Assembly (NCBI GenBank): GCA_937973575.1
Contig: CALJKH010000222.1
Location: 1-18,271, forward strand
DNA from: an uncultured Solirubrobacterales bacterium
GTDB lineage: Bacteria; Actinomycetota; Thermoleophilia; Solirubrobacterales; Solirubrobacteraceae
Length of the DNA stretch: 18,271 nt
Reading direction: 5' to 3'
In this document: piece after piece, positions 6,541 through 13,386 of the stretch
Position numbering within the stretch: the stretch's first letter is position 1
How the letters are laid out: each line of letters opens with the position of its first letter
The notes under the pieces: model-generated
Told to the model about the DNA's origin: nothing
Databases searched by the model: none
The model's input: the letters and a program-made list of their open reading frames with translations, nothing else
Program-made: the position numbers and the translations under genes

Positions 6541-7497
6541 CTAGTCCGAGCCAACTGCAGCGCGGACGGCCTTGGGCAGCATGAAGCGAACATCTTCTTC
6601 AGTCACTGTGACCTCTTCTACCTGCTCGGTCCCGCGTGACTTGAAGAATTCGATCAGCCTCTGCACAAGCTCCTCTGGTGCGCTGGCGCCTGAGGTGATC
6701 CCAACTACCTTCTTGCCCTCAAGCCATTCCTCACGGACTTCACCCTCATTGTCGATCAGGTGAGCATCCGTTCCAAGATCCCGGGTCACATCCACAAGCC
6801 TGTTTGAGTTGGACGAGTTACGGGAGCCGATCACGAGCACGAGGTCACACATCGTCGCGAGCTTCTTGACTGCCAGCTGGCGGTTTGTCGTCGCGTAACA
6901 AATGTCTTCGTGCTTGGGAGTGGCAATCTGCGGGTAACGCTCCTTGAGGCGATTGATGATCCCCGCTGTCTCGTCAACTGAAAGCGTCGTCTGGGTGCAC
7001 AGGGCGAGCTTGTCCTCGGGCCCGAAGTCGAGTGTGTCCACATCCTCTTCAGTCTCGACAAGCACCATTGATTCCGGCGCCTCGCCCATCGTTCCCTCGA
7101 CTTCCTCGTGCCCTTCATGGCCGACGAGGATGACGGTGTATCCGTCCTCTGCAAAGCGCTTGGCTTCACGGTGGACCTTGGTCACCAGAGGGCAGGTGGC
7201 ATCGATCGTTGTGAGGCCGCGGGTTTCAGCGTCAGCCTTGACAGCTGGTGACACACCGTGGGCTGAAAAGACTGTGACTGCACCCTCCGGGATCTCGTCG
7301 GACAGTTCGTCGACGAAGATCGCTCCGCTGGCTCGAAGCTGTTCAACGACATGCTTGTTGTGGACGATCTCCTTGCGCACATAAACCGGGGCGCCGTGCT
7401 TCTCTAGCGCGATCTGGACGGTCTCGACTGCGCGGTCAACTCCAGCGCAGTAACCGCGAGGCGCTGCAAGCAGAAGTTTTTCGGGGGCGGAGGACAT
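6541..7497 (-). CDS. ispH: 4-hydroxy-3-methylbut-2-enyl diphosphate reductase (IspH/LytB)
   Basis: IspH catalyses the last step of the MEP pathway, reducing HMBPP to isopentenyl and dimethylallyl diphosphate with a [4Fe-4S] cluster. The three cluster cysteines are Cys17 (Gly-Tyr-Cys-Ala-Gly-Val), Cys102 (Asp-Ala-Thr-Cys-Pro-Leu-Val) and Cys200 (Asp-Ile-Cys-Tyr-Ala-Thr-Thr-Asn-Arg-Gln). Substrate residues are also in place: the His46 region (Glu-Ile-Val-His-Asn), His80 (Ser-Ala-His-Gly-Val), Gly-His-x-Gly-His (126-130) with Glu132, and Ser-Ser-Asn-Ser-x-Arg-Leu. The length of 318 residues is normal. The ATG lies nine bases after a good -10 hexamer, TAGAAT, so a transcript with almost no leader is likely in addition to read-through from the acyl-CoA dehydrogenase side. 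The metallophosphoesterase follows 14 bases later. Confidence 0.97.
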   Translation of the reverse strand: MSSAPEKLLLAAPRGYCAGVDRAVETVQIALEKHGAPVYVRKEIVHNKHVVEQLRASGAIFVDELSDEIPEGAVTVFSAHGVSPAVKADAETRGLTTIDATCPLVTKVHREAKRFAEDGYTVILVGHEGHEEVEGTMGEAPESMVLVETEEDVDTLDFGPEDKLALCTQTTLSVDETAGIINRLKERYPQIATPKHEDICYATTNRQLAVKKLATMCDLVLVIGSRNSSNSNRLVDVTRDLGTDAHLIDNEGEVREEWLEGKKVVGITSGASAPEELVQRLIEFFKSRGTEQVEEVTVTEEDVRFMLPKAVRAAVGSD

Positions 7498-7506
7498 TGT
7501 TCTTCG

Positions 7507-7512
7507 ATTCTA
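7507..7512 (-). promoter_or_regulatory. Candidate -10 hexamer of ispH
   Basis: The minus strand reads TAGAAT, five of six matches to TATAAT. Nine bases separate it from the ispH ATG, predicting a 5' leader of only two or three bases. No convincing -35 was seen, as is common for actinobacterial near-leaderless promoters. Confidence 0.45.
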
Positions 7513-7529
7513 CGGCGCTGGCAGGGTGT

Positions 7530-7697
7530 TCAGCGCACGACCTTAGAAGTGGAGCTTGTTTTAGGTGCCTGATCAGCCCCGGGAATCGGAAGTGAATGGG
7601 TTGCCACGAGCAGAATGAAGACCGCAGCAACCACCACTTGGACAAGAAGGACAACTACGAGGGCGCGCCCTCTTCCCTTTTCGGGGTCGTCGCTCAG
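7530..7697 (-). CDS. Small single-pass membrane protein between acyl-CoA dehydrogenase and ispH (55 aa, CTG start)
   Basis: I read this frame by hand. It has no ATG, GTG or TTG before its hydrophobic core. The only sensible start is a CTG whose last two bases overlap the dehydrogenase stop (CTGA), the same geometry as the ATGA and GTGA overlaps elsewhere in this window. The protein begins Ser-Asp-Asp-Pro-Glu-Lys-Gly-Arg-Gly-Arg after the initiator. One strong helix at about residues 12-33 is rich in Val, Leu and Ala. The tail is Ser-Leu-Pro-Ile-Pro-Gly, and it ends Lys-Val-Val-Arg. An acidic/basic head, one helix and a polar tail look like a genuine tail-anchored or single-pass protein rather than a chance frame. 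There is no Shine-Dalgarno, so re-initiation is assumed. The function is unknown. A start at the internal GTGs would cut the helix. Confidence 0.5.
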   Translation of the reverse strand: MSDDPEKGRGRALVVVLLVQVVVAAVFILLVATHSLPIPGADQAPKTSSTSKVVR

Positions 7698-8989
7698 TCG
7701 TTTGCTGTTGCCGCGTCAAGCAGCCATGCGAACTTGTTTCGCGCAGCGTCACGGCGTGTTGGGATGTGCTCACTTGGCACGCCATCAGCTGGGGCCTCGT
7801 AGCCGCGAAGAATCTGACGGGCAACTGATGCTCTGTGTACTTCGTCCGGTCCGTCGTAGAAGCGGGCTGCACGGGCGTAGCGGTACATGGCCTCAAGCGG
7901 CATGTCCGTTGAGTAACCAAGGGAGCCATGGATCTGGAGAGCGCGGTCGATCACATCGTGAAGAACACCTGCGCCGTAGAACTTGATCAGCGAGATCTCC
8001 TTACGGGATGCCGCAACACCTTCGTTATCCATCTTCCATGCTGCGTGAAGGGTCATCAGCCGTGCAGCGTGGATCTGGGCGGCTGAATCAGCAATCCAGT
8101 TCTGAACTGTCTCGTGCTTGCTCAGCAGCGATCCGTGGGCGAATCGGACAAGTGAGCGTTCGCAGAGCATGTCGAAGGCGCGCTGCGCCTGGCCAAGCCA
8201 ACGCATGCAGTGGTGGATGCGACCTGGGTAGAGGCGCTGCTGGCTGATGATGAAGCCCGCACCCTCTGCTCCGAGCAAGGCGCTGTTTGGCACGCGCACA
8301 TCCTCGTAAAGGATCTCTGTGTGGCCGCCGAAGAAACCAAAGCGGTCTTCGGGGTGCTCCATCGTCGGAACATCGCGAATCATCGTGAGCCCAGGCGTAT
8401 CCGTTGGAACAATGAACATCGATGCTCGCTGATAGGAGCGAGCGTCAGGGTCTGTGACTGCCATGACGATGAGGAAGTCTGCGATTGACCCGTTCGTGGT
8501 GAACCACTTGCGGCCATTGATCACCCAGTCGTCGCCATCCTTGACAGCACGCGTCTCAAGGAGCGTTGGGTCCGAGCCGGCAGTGTGAGGCTCAGTCATG
8601 GAGAAAGCTGAGTGGATGTCCCCGTTAAGCAGCGGGTAGAGCCAACGGTCCTTCTGCTCATCGCTGCCGACCATTGCCAAGATTTCGGAGTTGCCGGAGT
8701 CAGGTGCCTGATTACCGAATGCGAATGGCGCCAGTAGCGAGGTGCCCAGAATCTCGTGCATCAGACCGAGCTTGAGTTGGCCAAAGCCTTGGCCGCCAAG
8801 CTCTGGGTCTAGGTGCGCTGCCCAAAGACCGCGTTCCTTGACCTGCTCTTGGAGTGGCTCAACAATCTTCTCAACCTGCGAAAGGTCAACGTCGAGGGTC
8901 TCGATCGGCCAGATCTCCTCGCGGACAAAGTCGCGCATCCAGTCGAGCTGCGCTTGAAACTCAGGCTCTGTCGAGAAATCCCATGCCAT
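7694..8989 (-). CDS. Acyl-CoA dehydrogenase family protein, ACAD11-like (431 aa)
   Basis: This FAD enzyme oxidises acyl-CoA thioesters to 2-enoyl-CoA. Signature blocks are Ala-Phe-Ser-Met-Thr-Glu-Pro (128-134), Gly-Ser-Asp-Pro-Thr, Trp-Val-Ile-Asn-Gly-Arg-Lys-Trp (155-162), the FAD-binding Gln352-Ile-His-Gly-Ser-Leu-Gly-Tyr, and Tyr-Asp-Gly-Pro-Asp-Glu383-Val-His-Arg. Glu383 is in the position of the general base of medium-chain-type enzymes. The Phe-Gly-Asn-Gln-Ala-Pro-Asp-Ser-Gly-Asn stretch and the length fit the ACAD10/11-like subgroup. The ATG is preceded by TAGTCT eight bases upstream, a possible near-leaderless -10, and there is no clear ribosome site. It is divergent from the WS/DGAT gene, suggesting linked control of fatty-acyl metabolism. 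It is followed without a gap by the small membrane ORF and ispH. Chain-length preference cannot be told. Confidence 0.93.
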   Translation of the reverse strand: MAWDFSTEPEFQAQLDWMRDFVREEIWPIETLDVDLSQVEKIVEPLQEQVKERGLWAAHLDPELGGQGFGQLKLGLMHEILGTSLLAPFAFGNQAPDSGNSEILAMVGSDEQKDRWLYPLLNGDIHSAFSMTEPHTAGSDPTLLETRAVKDGDDWVINGRKWFTTNGSIADFLIVMAVTDPDARSYQRASMFIVPTDTPGLTMIRDVPTMEHPEDRFGFFGGHTEILYEDVRVPNSALLGAEGAGFIISQQRLYPGRIHHCMRWLGQAQRAFDMLCERSLVRFAHGSLLSKHETVQNWIADSAAQIHAARLMTLHAAWKMDNEGVAASRKEISLIKFYGAGVLHDVIDRALQIHGSLGYSTDMPLEAMYRYARAARFYDGPDEVHRASVARQILRGYEAPADGVPSEHIPTRRDAARNKFAWLLDAATAND

Positions 8990-9063
8990 TGGCGCTCAGA
9001 CTAGTGATGATCTGCTCTCTGTGCTTTCTCCGCACGCGTTAATAACTCACCACCAGTACCCTT

Positions 9064-9077
9064 GTAACTTCCGTTAC
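9064..9077. promoter_or_regulatory. Inverted repeat in the divergent dehydrogenase/WS-DGAT control region
   Basis: GTAAC-TTCC-GTTAC is a perfect 5-bp inverted repeat, 17 bases before the WS/DGAT start and about 75 bases before the dehydrogenase start. A dyad of this size between divergent lipid genes could be the operator of a TetR- or GntR-type fatty-acid regulator. That is inference, and no regulator is encoded beside it. Confidence 0.35.
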
Positions 9078-9094
9078 CTGAAAGTAGTTGACCC

Positions 9095-10918
9095 GTGGAC
9101 CAGCAGCATCTCGACCGACTTACCGCAGTAGATGCGTCATTCCTAGCTCAGGAGGGGTCAAACTCGCACATGCACATCGGCGGGATCATCCTCGTCGAAG
9201 GCAAGGCCCCACCTTTCCAGGACTTCATTGAGCACATCCAGCGCCGACTGCACCTAGTTCCGCGCTATCGCCAGAAGCTTGCCTACCCGCCTGGTGACAG
9301 CGGACGGCCACTCTGGATTGATGACCCGAACTTCAACATTGCCTACCACGTGCGCCATACCGCGCTTCCGTCCCCTGGTAGCGAGGAGCAACTTCTCCAA
9401 CTTGCCTCTCGGATTGCCTCGCAGCAGCTCGACCGCAGCAAGCCTCTCTGGGAGATGTGGGTTGTCGAAGGTCTTGAGGACAACCGTTACGCCCTGATCA
9501 ACAAGACGCACCACTCACTTGTGGACGGAATCTCAGGCGTTGACCTCGTCACAGTCCTCTTCGACCTTGAGCCGCACCCGGATACCTCAGGACTTGCCCT
9601 TGAGCCGTGGTCCCCGCGACCTGAGCCGTCCCCTGCAGAGCTTGTCGCCGCCGGCCTGCGCGATGCAGCGCGAGGCGTCTTCGGGATCGCCAGCCGTGCT
9701 CTCCGTTACGCCCAACGCCCTGACAAGGCTGCTGAGGAAGCCCGCGGGGCCGTTGAAGGCCTGGGAGAACTTGTTTGGGCAGGCCTCAACCCGGCTCCTC
9801 CCACCCCGCTCAATGTCGAGATTGGTCCACACCGGCATCTTGCGGTAACCAGCGAGCAGCTGGACGACTTCAAGACAGTTAAGAACGCATTTGGCGGCAC
9901 GGTTAACGATGTTGTCCTGACCTGCGTCTCAGGCGCTTTGCGCAAGTGGCTCCATTCCCGCGGTATCCGGACAGAGGGCCTCGAGCTGCGCGCCCTTGTC
10001 CCCGTTTCGATCCGGACAAAGGAAGAACATGGTGCACTTGGCAACAAGCTCACTGTGATGCGCGGGCCACTCCCCGTCTACATCAAGGATCCGGTAGCAA
10101 GGCTGCGGTTCGTGAAGCAGTCGATGGACGGCCTCAAGGACAGCAAGCAGGCTGTCGGAGCAGAAGTCCTTGCCGGCGTTCAGCAAATGGCCCCGCCAAC
10201 GATCCTCGCCCAAGCTTCCCGACTTAACTTCTCCACCCGCCTCCTCAACCTGATCGTCACAAATGTCCCGGGGCCTCAGTTCCCGCTCTATGTGCTCGGC
10301 CAGAAGATGGTTGGGGTCTACCCCATTGCCTTCCTTCCGAATAATCACGCGATGGCAGTCGCGATCATGTCCTATGACGGCGAGGTCAACTTCGGTCTAC
10401 TCGCTGACTACGACGCGATGCCTGATGTTGAAGAGGTCGCAAGGGGAATCTCGGATTCACTTGCTGAGCTTGTTCGCCTTGCTCGCAAGCGCGGCCCAGC
10501 TCCCGTCCGCGAAGCAACCAAATTGAAGACAAAGACTGTCCTTGAGGAAACTCCAGCGGCCAAGGCCAAGAAGAAGGGCAAGAAGAAGGCGAAGGCTGCA
10601 GCTAAGGCCAAGGTGACGCCCAAGCCACCAGCCAAGCCCGCAGCCAAGAAGCCAAAGGCCACTCCCAAGCCGCCAGCTAAGCCTGCAGCGAAGAAGTCCA
10701 AGGCCAAGATCCCTCCCGCTCCTGCTCCGGTCAAGAAGTCTCCAGCGAAGGCAGCCAAGGTCCCCGCAGCTGTCGCAATGACCAGCCCGATCGCAGAGGA
10801 CGGAAGCCACGCCCCGAGCATCGGTCTTCCTGCCGCTGGCACGACCCGCAGCACTTCCGGCCCAGCGGCCGAGATGCGCGCAGCTCGTAGAGCCGCAGCG
10901 CGCAAGTCAAAGTCCTAG
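9095..10918 (+). CDS. Wax ester synthase/diacylglycerol acyltransferase with a Lys/Ala/Pro-rich C-terminal tail (607 aa)
   Basis: The enzyme esterifies fatty acyl-CoA to diacylglycerol or a fatty alcohol, making triacylglycerol or wax. The catalytic motif is His139-His140-Ser-Leu-Val-Asp144-Gly145. Family blocks also present are Asp-Ala-Ser-Phe-Leu (13-17), Pro-Leu-Trp-Glu (117-120), Asn-Asp-Val-Val-Leu (near 272-276), and Asn-Val-Pro-Gly-Pro with Gly-Leu-Leu-Ala-Asp-Tyr-Asp in the C-terminal half. The usual family ends near residue 465. Here about 120 further residues follow, of which 486-555 are histone H1-like (Ala-Lys-Lys-Lys-Gly-Lys-Lys, then two copies of a 15-residue repeat), and the end is Arg/Ala-rich. 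A GTG start follows a weak GAAAG. The last three bases before the neighbouring stop codon show tail-to-tail packing with the beta-helix gene. Confidence 0.95.
   Translation: MDQQHLDRLTAVDASFLAQEGSNSHMHIGGIILVEGKAPPFQDFIEHIQRRLHLVPRYRQKLAYPPGDSGRPLWIDDPNFNIAYHVRHTALPSPGSEEQLLQLASRIASQQLDRSKPLWEMWVVEGLEDNRYALINKTHHSLVDGISGVDLVTVLFDLEPHPDTSGLALEPWSPRPEPSPAELVAAGLRDAARGVFGIASRALRYAQRPDKAAEEARGAVEGLGELVWAGLNPAPPTPLNVEIGPHRHLAVTSEQLDDFKTVKNAFGGTVNDVVLTCVSGALRKWLHSRGIRTEGLELRALVPVSIRTKEEHGALGNKLTVMRGPLPVYIKDPVARLRFVKQSMDGLKDSKQAVGAEVLAGVQQMAPPTILAQASRLNFSTRLLNLIVTNVPGPQFPLYVLGQKMVGVYPIAFLPNNHAMAVAIMSYDGEVNFGLLADYDAMPDVEEVARGISDSLAELVRLARKRGPAPVREATKLKTKTVLEETPAAKAKKKGKKKAKAAAKAKVTPKPPAKPAAKKPKATPKPPAKPAAKKSKAKIPPAPAPVKKSPAKAAKVPAAVAMTSPIAEDGSHAPSIGLPAAGTTRSTSGPAAEMRAARRAAARKSKS
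10616..10705 (+). repeat. Two tandem 45-bp coding repeats in the WS/DGAT tail
   Basis: Two adjacent 45-base units (10616-10660 and 10661-10705) encode Thr-Pro-Lys-Pro-Pro-Ala-Lys-Pro-Ala-Ala-Lys-Lys-(Pro/Ser)-Lys-Ala. Most DNA differences are at third codon positions, so the peptide is conserved more than the DNA. This suggests selection on the basic repeat rather than a very recent slippage. Confidence 0.85.
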
Positions 10919-10921
10919 CGG

Positions 10922-12319
10922 CTAGACGATCTTGAACGGAAGGTAGACGGCATTGCCGGCTACACCGTCGAGGCTAGTTGGGGTGACCGCAAACCGATAC
11001 GACCCCTTAACGAACTTCTTGCGCCCAGCCTTGAGTGTGAACTTCACCGACAGGGCTCCCACCCCAGCCTTATTAAGTCGGCGTGTGGCAACGGTCGTTA
11101 CCCGCTTGCCTTGAACTCGCTGCACAAGAACGACGAGATTCGCAGCAGCAGACAGGCGCAGCGAGACTGAGTTGCTGCCACCGGTCCGGGCCTTTCTGTT
11201 TGCGACCCTTACTGCCGAAAGTGCTGGCAGCGGAGGCTGATACTCGGCAGCACCAACATCTGGGAGTGCAACCGCTCCGCCGCTTGTGCCGGAGCGCAGC
11301 CGCCTTGCCCCAAAGGCATCGAGGCCGCCGAGGTCGGAGGCAGTTACCTCACTGAGGTTTGCCAAACCGAGCGTTACGGCGGTCGCACCCGCGTCTACTA
11401 GAGGCGATGTGGGCTGAAGATGAAGGTCAGTGGCCGAGACAAATGCTGGGTCCACTGTGGTGATGTGACTTCCGATGCTGACGGCGGCCTCAATCGGAGG
11501 AAGGCTGAATGCCACTGGCGCACCTGCGGAGACATTGGCCCAGTCCACATCAATCGCCGGCCCGAGAGTCAGGAGGTTTGGTTCCCCGTTTGTGCCGCGA
11601 ACGATCGAGTTCCTCACATAGAGAGAGTTGTGAAGCTGCTCTAGTCCGGAGGGCGCACGTGTCTGCCGGACGCGGATCGCAGAGCTTGAAGGGTTGCGGT
11701 TAATCACTGTCGACCCAATCACGCTTCCCACTCCGTCCAGCGCGTACGCAGAATCAGAGGCGGTGACAATCGAGTTCCTCATGCCACCCATCAGTTCAAC
11801 GGGTATGGCGGCTCCGGACCCCTCAACGACGATCCTGTCGATGTAGGCACGAATGCTGCTGTTGTCGAGAGTCCCTGCGGTGGAGTCATCGAAGTTGAGG
11901 ATCGGCGCATCGTCGGAAGCACCGACGAACTTGATATTCCGAAGGTTGGAGCCGTAGAGGTCAAGGGCGCCGGCAGCTGCTGGATGAGCTGCCTTGATCT
12001 GGGCCATGGTGAAGGTTCCGAAGTCAACGACTGGCGTTGAGCCTGATGCGCCAACCAGGTTCACGCTCTGCTGTGGCCACAAGCCAGCTGCGACGGTGTA
12101 GCGGCCAGCAAGAAGGTTGACGGTGTCGCGAGTTGATGCCCTGTCCAGCGCGTGGGTGAGGCTGCATGGGTCAGCCTTGAAATGGCAGTCGCCAGTTGCC
12201 TTTCCAGCCGGCGATGCAAACAGGTCTGACGATGCAAATGCAGATGCCGGGATAGCTGCGGCGGCAGCCAAGGCCCCAACGCAAGCAAGAACCGTCGTTG
12301 TTCGATTCGAAGCTCTCAT
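10922..12319 (-). CDS. Secreted parallel beta-helix protein with choice-of-anchor-Q-like signature (465 aa)
   Basis: Residues 1-27 form a signal peptide (Arg-rich start, long Ala run, Ala-Ser-Ala). The next part carries Cys-Ser-Leu-x-His-Ala-Leu, common at the start of beta-helix repeats in proteins with a 'polymorphic outer membrane'-like layout. The body, to about residue 330, is Asn/Ser/Asp-rich with short repeated strands. It then has Asp-Leu-His-Leu-x-Pro-x-Ser-Pro-Leu-Val-Asp-Ala-Gly, Asp-Leu-Gly-Gly, and Pro-Asp-Val-Gly-Ala-Ala-Glu-Tyr, the signature I associate with choice-of-anchor-Q proteins. Residues 362-465 form a beta domain with a Lys-Ala-Gly and Phe-x-Leu-Lys-Ala-Gly-Arg pattern, typical in memory of Thermoleophilia secreted proteins. 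A TTG just before the ATG (12322) is an alternative start and lies seven bases after TAGCCT. Role: probably a surface or carbohydrate-associated protein; no catalytic residues were identified. Confidence 0.85.
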   Translation of the reverse strand: MRASNRTTTVLACVGALAAAAAIPASAFASSDLFASPAGKATGDCHFKADPCSLTHALDRASTRDTVNLLAGRYTVAAGLWPQQSVNLVGASGSTPVVDFGTFTMAQIKAAHPAAAGALDLYGSNLRNIKFVGASDDAPILNFDDSTAGTLDNSSIRAYIDRIVVEGSGAAIPVELMGGMRNSIVTASDSAYALDGVGSVIGSTVINRNPSSSAIRVRQTRAPSGLEQLHNSLYVRNSIVRGTNGEPNLLTLGPAIDVDWANVSAGAPVAFSLPPIEAAVSIGSHITTVDPAFVSATDLHLQPTSPLVDAGATAVTLGLANLSEVTASDLGGLDAFGARRLRSGTSGGAVALPDVGAAEYQPPLPALSAVRVANRKARTGGSNSVSLRLSAAANLVVLVQRVQGKRVTTVATRRLNKAGVGALSVKFTLKAGRKKFVKGSYRFAVTPTSLDGVAGNAVYLPFKIV

Positions 12320-12373
12320 CAAGGACTAAAGGCTAGAGACTGCAGGCCTAACGGCCGGAGATTGAAGCTCGGG

Positions 12374-12670
12374 CTAGTAGCCGAGAGCGAACTTGGCGTC
12401 TTCGCTCATCATCTCTGGAGTCCACGGCGGAGTGAAGACCATTGTTGTGGTTACCTCGTCAACTCCCTCAAGCTCGCCGACAAATTCCTTCATCTGCTCA
12501 GATACCTGCGGGCCGATCGGGCAGGCTGGAGTGGTCAGAGTGAATGTGACCTCGACGTTCTTATCGTTCACCTCAACTGTGTAAACGAGTCCAAGCTCGA
12601 CAAAGTCGAGGCCAAGCTCAGGGTCAATCACGTTGGTAAGGGCTTCGATGACCTTCTCTTCAGTAACCAT
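12374..12670 (-). CDS. MIP18/DUF59 family iron-sulphur assembly-type protein (98 aa)
   Basis: The small domain found in SufT and PaaD-like proteins is complete. Asp16-Pro-Glu-Leu-Gly begins the conserved turn, Glu-Leu-Gly-Leu-Val-Tyr follows, then Thr-Thr-Pro-Ala-Cys50-Pro-Ile-Gly-Pro, Gly-Val-Asp-Glu-Val, and Pro-Pro-Trp-Thr-Pro-Glu-Met-Met-Ser-Glu near the C-terminus. The single conserved cysteine is the residue implicated in Fe-S maturation in the family. No suf genes are in the window, so its client proteins are unknown. IspH, an Fe-S enzyme, lies 5 kb away, but I draw no link. The ATG at 12670 is chosen over an upstream extension because it fits the family length and stands seven bases after a TACCCT hexamer, giving a likely leaderless mRNA. 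Confidence 0.9.
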   Translation of the reverse strand: MVTEEKVIEALTNVIDPELGLDFVELGLVYTVEVNDKNVEVTFTLTTPACPIGPQVSEQMKEFVGELEGVDEVTTTMVFTPPWTPEMMSEDAKFALGY

Positions 12671-12677
12671 GGGTCCG

Positions 12678-12683
12678 AGGGTA
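12678..12683 (-). promoter_or_regulatory. Candidate leaderless -10 (TACCCT) of the MIP18/DUF59 gene
   Basis: TACCCT on the minus strand fits the actinobacterial TAnnnT -10 pattern. Exactly seven bases separate it from the ATG, so transcription would start at or next to the start codon. No Shine-Dalgarno is present, consistent with leaderless translation. Confidence 0.55.
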
Positions 12684-12731
12684 GCGGGCCTAACCCCTTG
12701 AAGGCGTTTCGGATCCGAGCATCGCACCCCC

Positions 12732-12737
12732 TACCCT
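12732..12737 (+). promoter_or_regulatory. Candidate leaderless -10 (TACCCT) of fxsA
   Basis: The same hexamer, TACCCT, stands exactly seven bases before the fxsA ATG on the opposite strand to its twin at 12678-12683. There is no Shine-Dalgarno. The mirror arrangement makes both calls more credible. Confidence 0.55.
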
Positions 12738-12744
12738 CCTATGT

Positions 12745-13230
12745 ATGGCAGTCCTAGTCGCACTCATGATCGTTGTGCCGCTCCTTGAACTGTGGGTGAT
12801 TATTGAGGTGGGCAGCCTGATTGGCGCCATCCCAACCATCCTGCTGTTGCTGGCTTGCTCGTTCCTCGGCGCATGGCTTGTCAAGCATCAGGGCCGCGCT
12901 GCCTGGACGCGATTCACCACCACAATCAACTCAGGGAAAGTCCCTGCCAAGGAGACTGCTGATGGCGCCCTTGTGATCCTTGCTGGCGCGCTGCTACTCA
13001 CTCCCGGCTTCCTGACTGACATTGTCGGCCTTCTCCTCCTCACCCCCGTTGTTCGCAGAGTGGTCCGGGGAACCGCATTTGCCGGGTTGATCAAACGGAG
13101 CGGCTGGGTTGGTGTTACCTACACGGGCGCTAACGCTGCCAATAGCGCCTGGAAGCGAACTCGCGGTCAGCAGCCTTACGACGTTGAAGGCACTGCTGTG
13201 GATGTCGATAACCCACAGCTCAAGAGCTAG
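12745..13230 (+). CDS. fxsA: FxsA family membrane protein (161 aa)
   Basis: FxsA is an inner-membrane protein named for suppressing F-plasmid exclusion of phage T7 in E. coli; its ordinary function is unclear. The diagnostic N-terminal block is Pro-Leu-Leu-Glu-Leu-Trp-Val-Ile-Ile-Glu-Val-Gly (12-23). It is followed by a second helix (Ile-Gly-Ala-Ile-Pro-Thr-Ile-Leu) and Gly-Ala-Trp-Leu-Val-Lys-His-Gln-Gly. Then come Asp-Gly-Ala-Leu-Val-Ile-Leu-Ala-Gly-Ala-Leu-Leu-Leu-Thr-Pro-Gly-Phe-Leu-Thr-Asp (73-92) and Pro-Val-Val-Arg. Three to four helices precede a hydrophilic C-terminal tail of about 50 residues. The length is normal. It is divergent from the MIP18 gene, with mirrored -10 hexamers. No terminator is obvious before the sigma-factor promoter 45 bases downstream. 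Confidence 0.93.
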   Translation: MAVLVALMIVVPLLELWVIIEVGSLIGAIPTILLLLACSFLGAWLVKHQGRAAWTRFTTTINSGKVPAKETADGALVILAGALLLTPGFLTDIVGLLLLTPVVRRVVRGTAFAGLIKRSGWVGVTYTGANAANSAWKRTRGQQPYDVEGTAVDVDNPQLKS

Positions 13231-13260
13231 CCGGCCCTTTCAGCCTCTGTTTTCCTGGCC

Positions 13261-13280
13261 TGTCGAGAACTTTTTCGACA
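13261..13280. promoter_or_regulatory. Inverted repeat overlapping the -35 of the sigma/HTH/peptidase operon
   Basis: TGTCGA (13261-13266) and TCGACA (13275-13280) form a perfect 6-bp dyad. It can extend inwards by about three more pairs counting one G-T wobble. The right arm is the -35 hexamer itself, so a protein bound here would block RNA polymerase. The obvious candidate ligand is the HTH protein encoded by the second gene of the operon; this is inference. Confidence 0.5.
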
Positions 13281-13303
13281 AGCGACAAACTCACTGCTAT
13301 CTT
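13275..13303 (+). promoter_or_regulatory. Promoter of the sigma/HTH/peptidase operon
   Basis: The -35 hexamer is TCGACA (13275-13280), five of six matches to TTGACA. An exact 17-base spacer separates it from TATCTT (13298-13303), four of six to TATAAT. This is the best-formed promoter in the window. Start of transcription near 13310 would give a leader of about 75 bases, ending in the GGGAAGGA ribosome site. Confidence 0.65.
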
Positions 13304-13386
13304 CGTGCACCTTCTGCTTGTCGGTGTTGAGCCAACGGAGAGCGCTCAGCCAGAACCGGGGACACAGGCAGGGAAGGACACTCTCT

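Noticed and set aside
10408..10905. Long open frame of 165 codons on the minus strand, looking like an Ala/Gly-rich membrane protein
   Set aside because: It is the mirror of the Lys/Ala/Pro codons in the WS/DGAT tail. Its composition follows from that coding sequence, and the WS/DGAT frame carries clear family motifs.
13217..13228. AGCTC-AA-GAGCT dyad at the end of fxsA as a terminator
   Set aside because: A 5-bp stem with a two-base loop and no T-tract; it lies inside the coding end.
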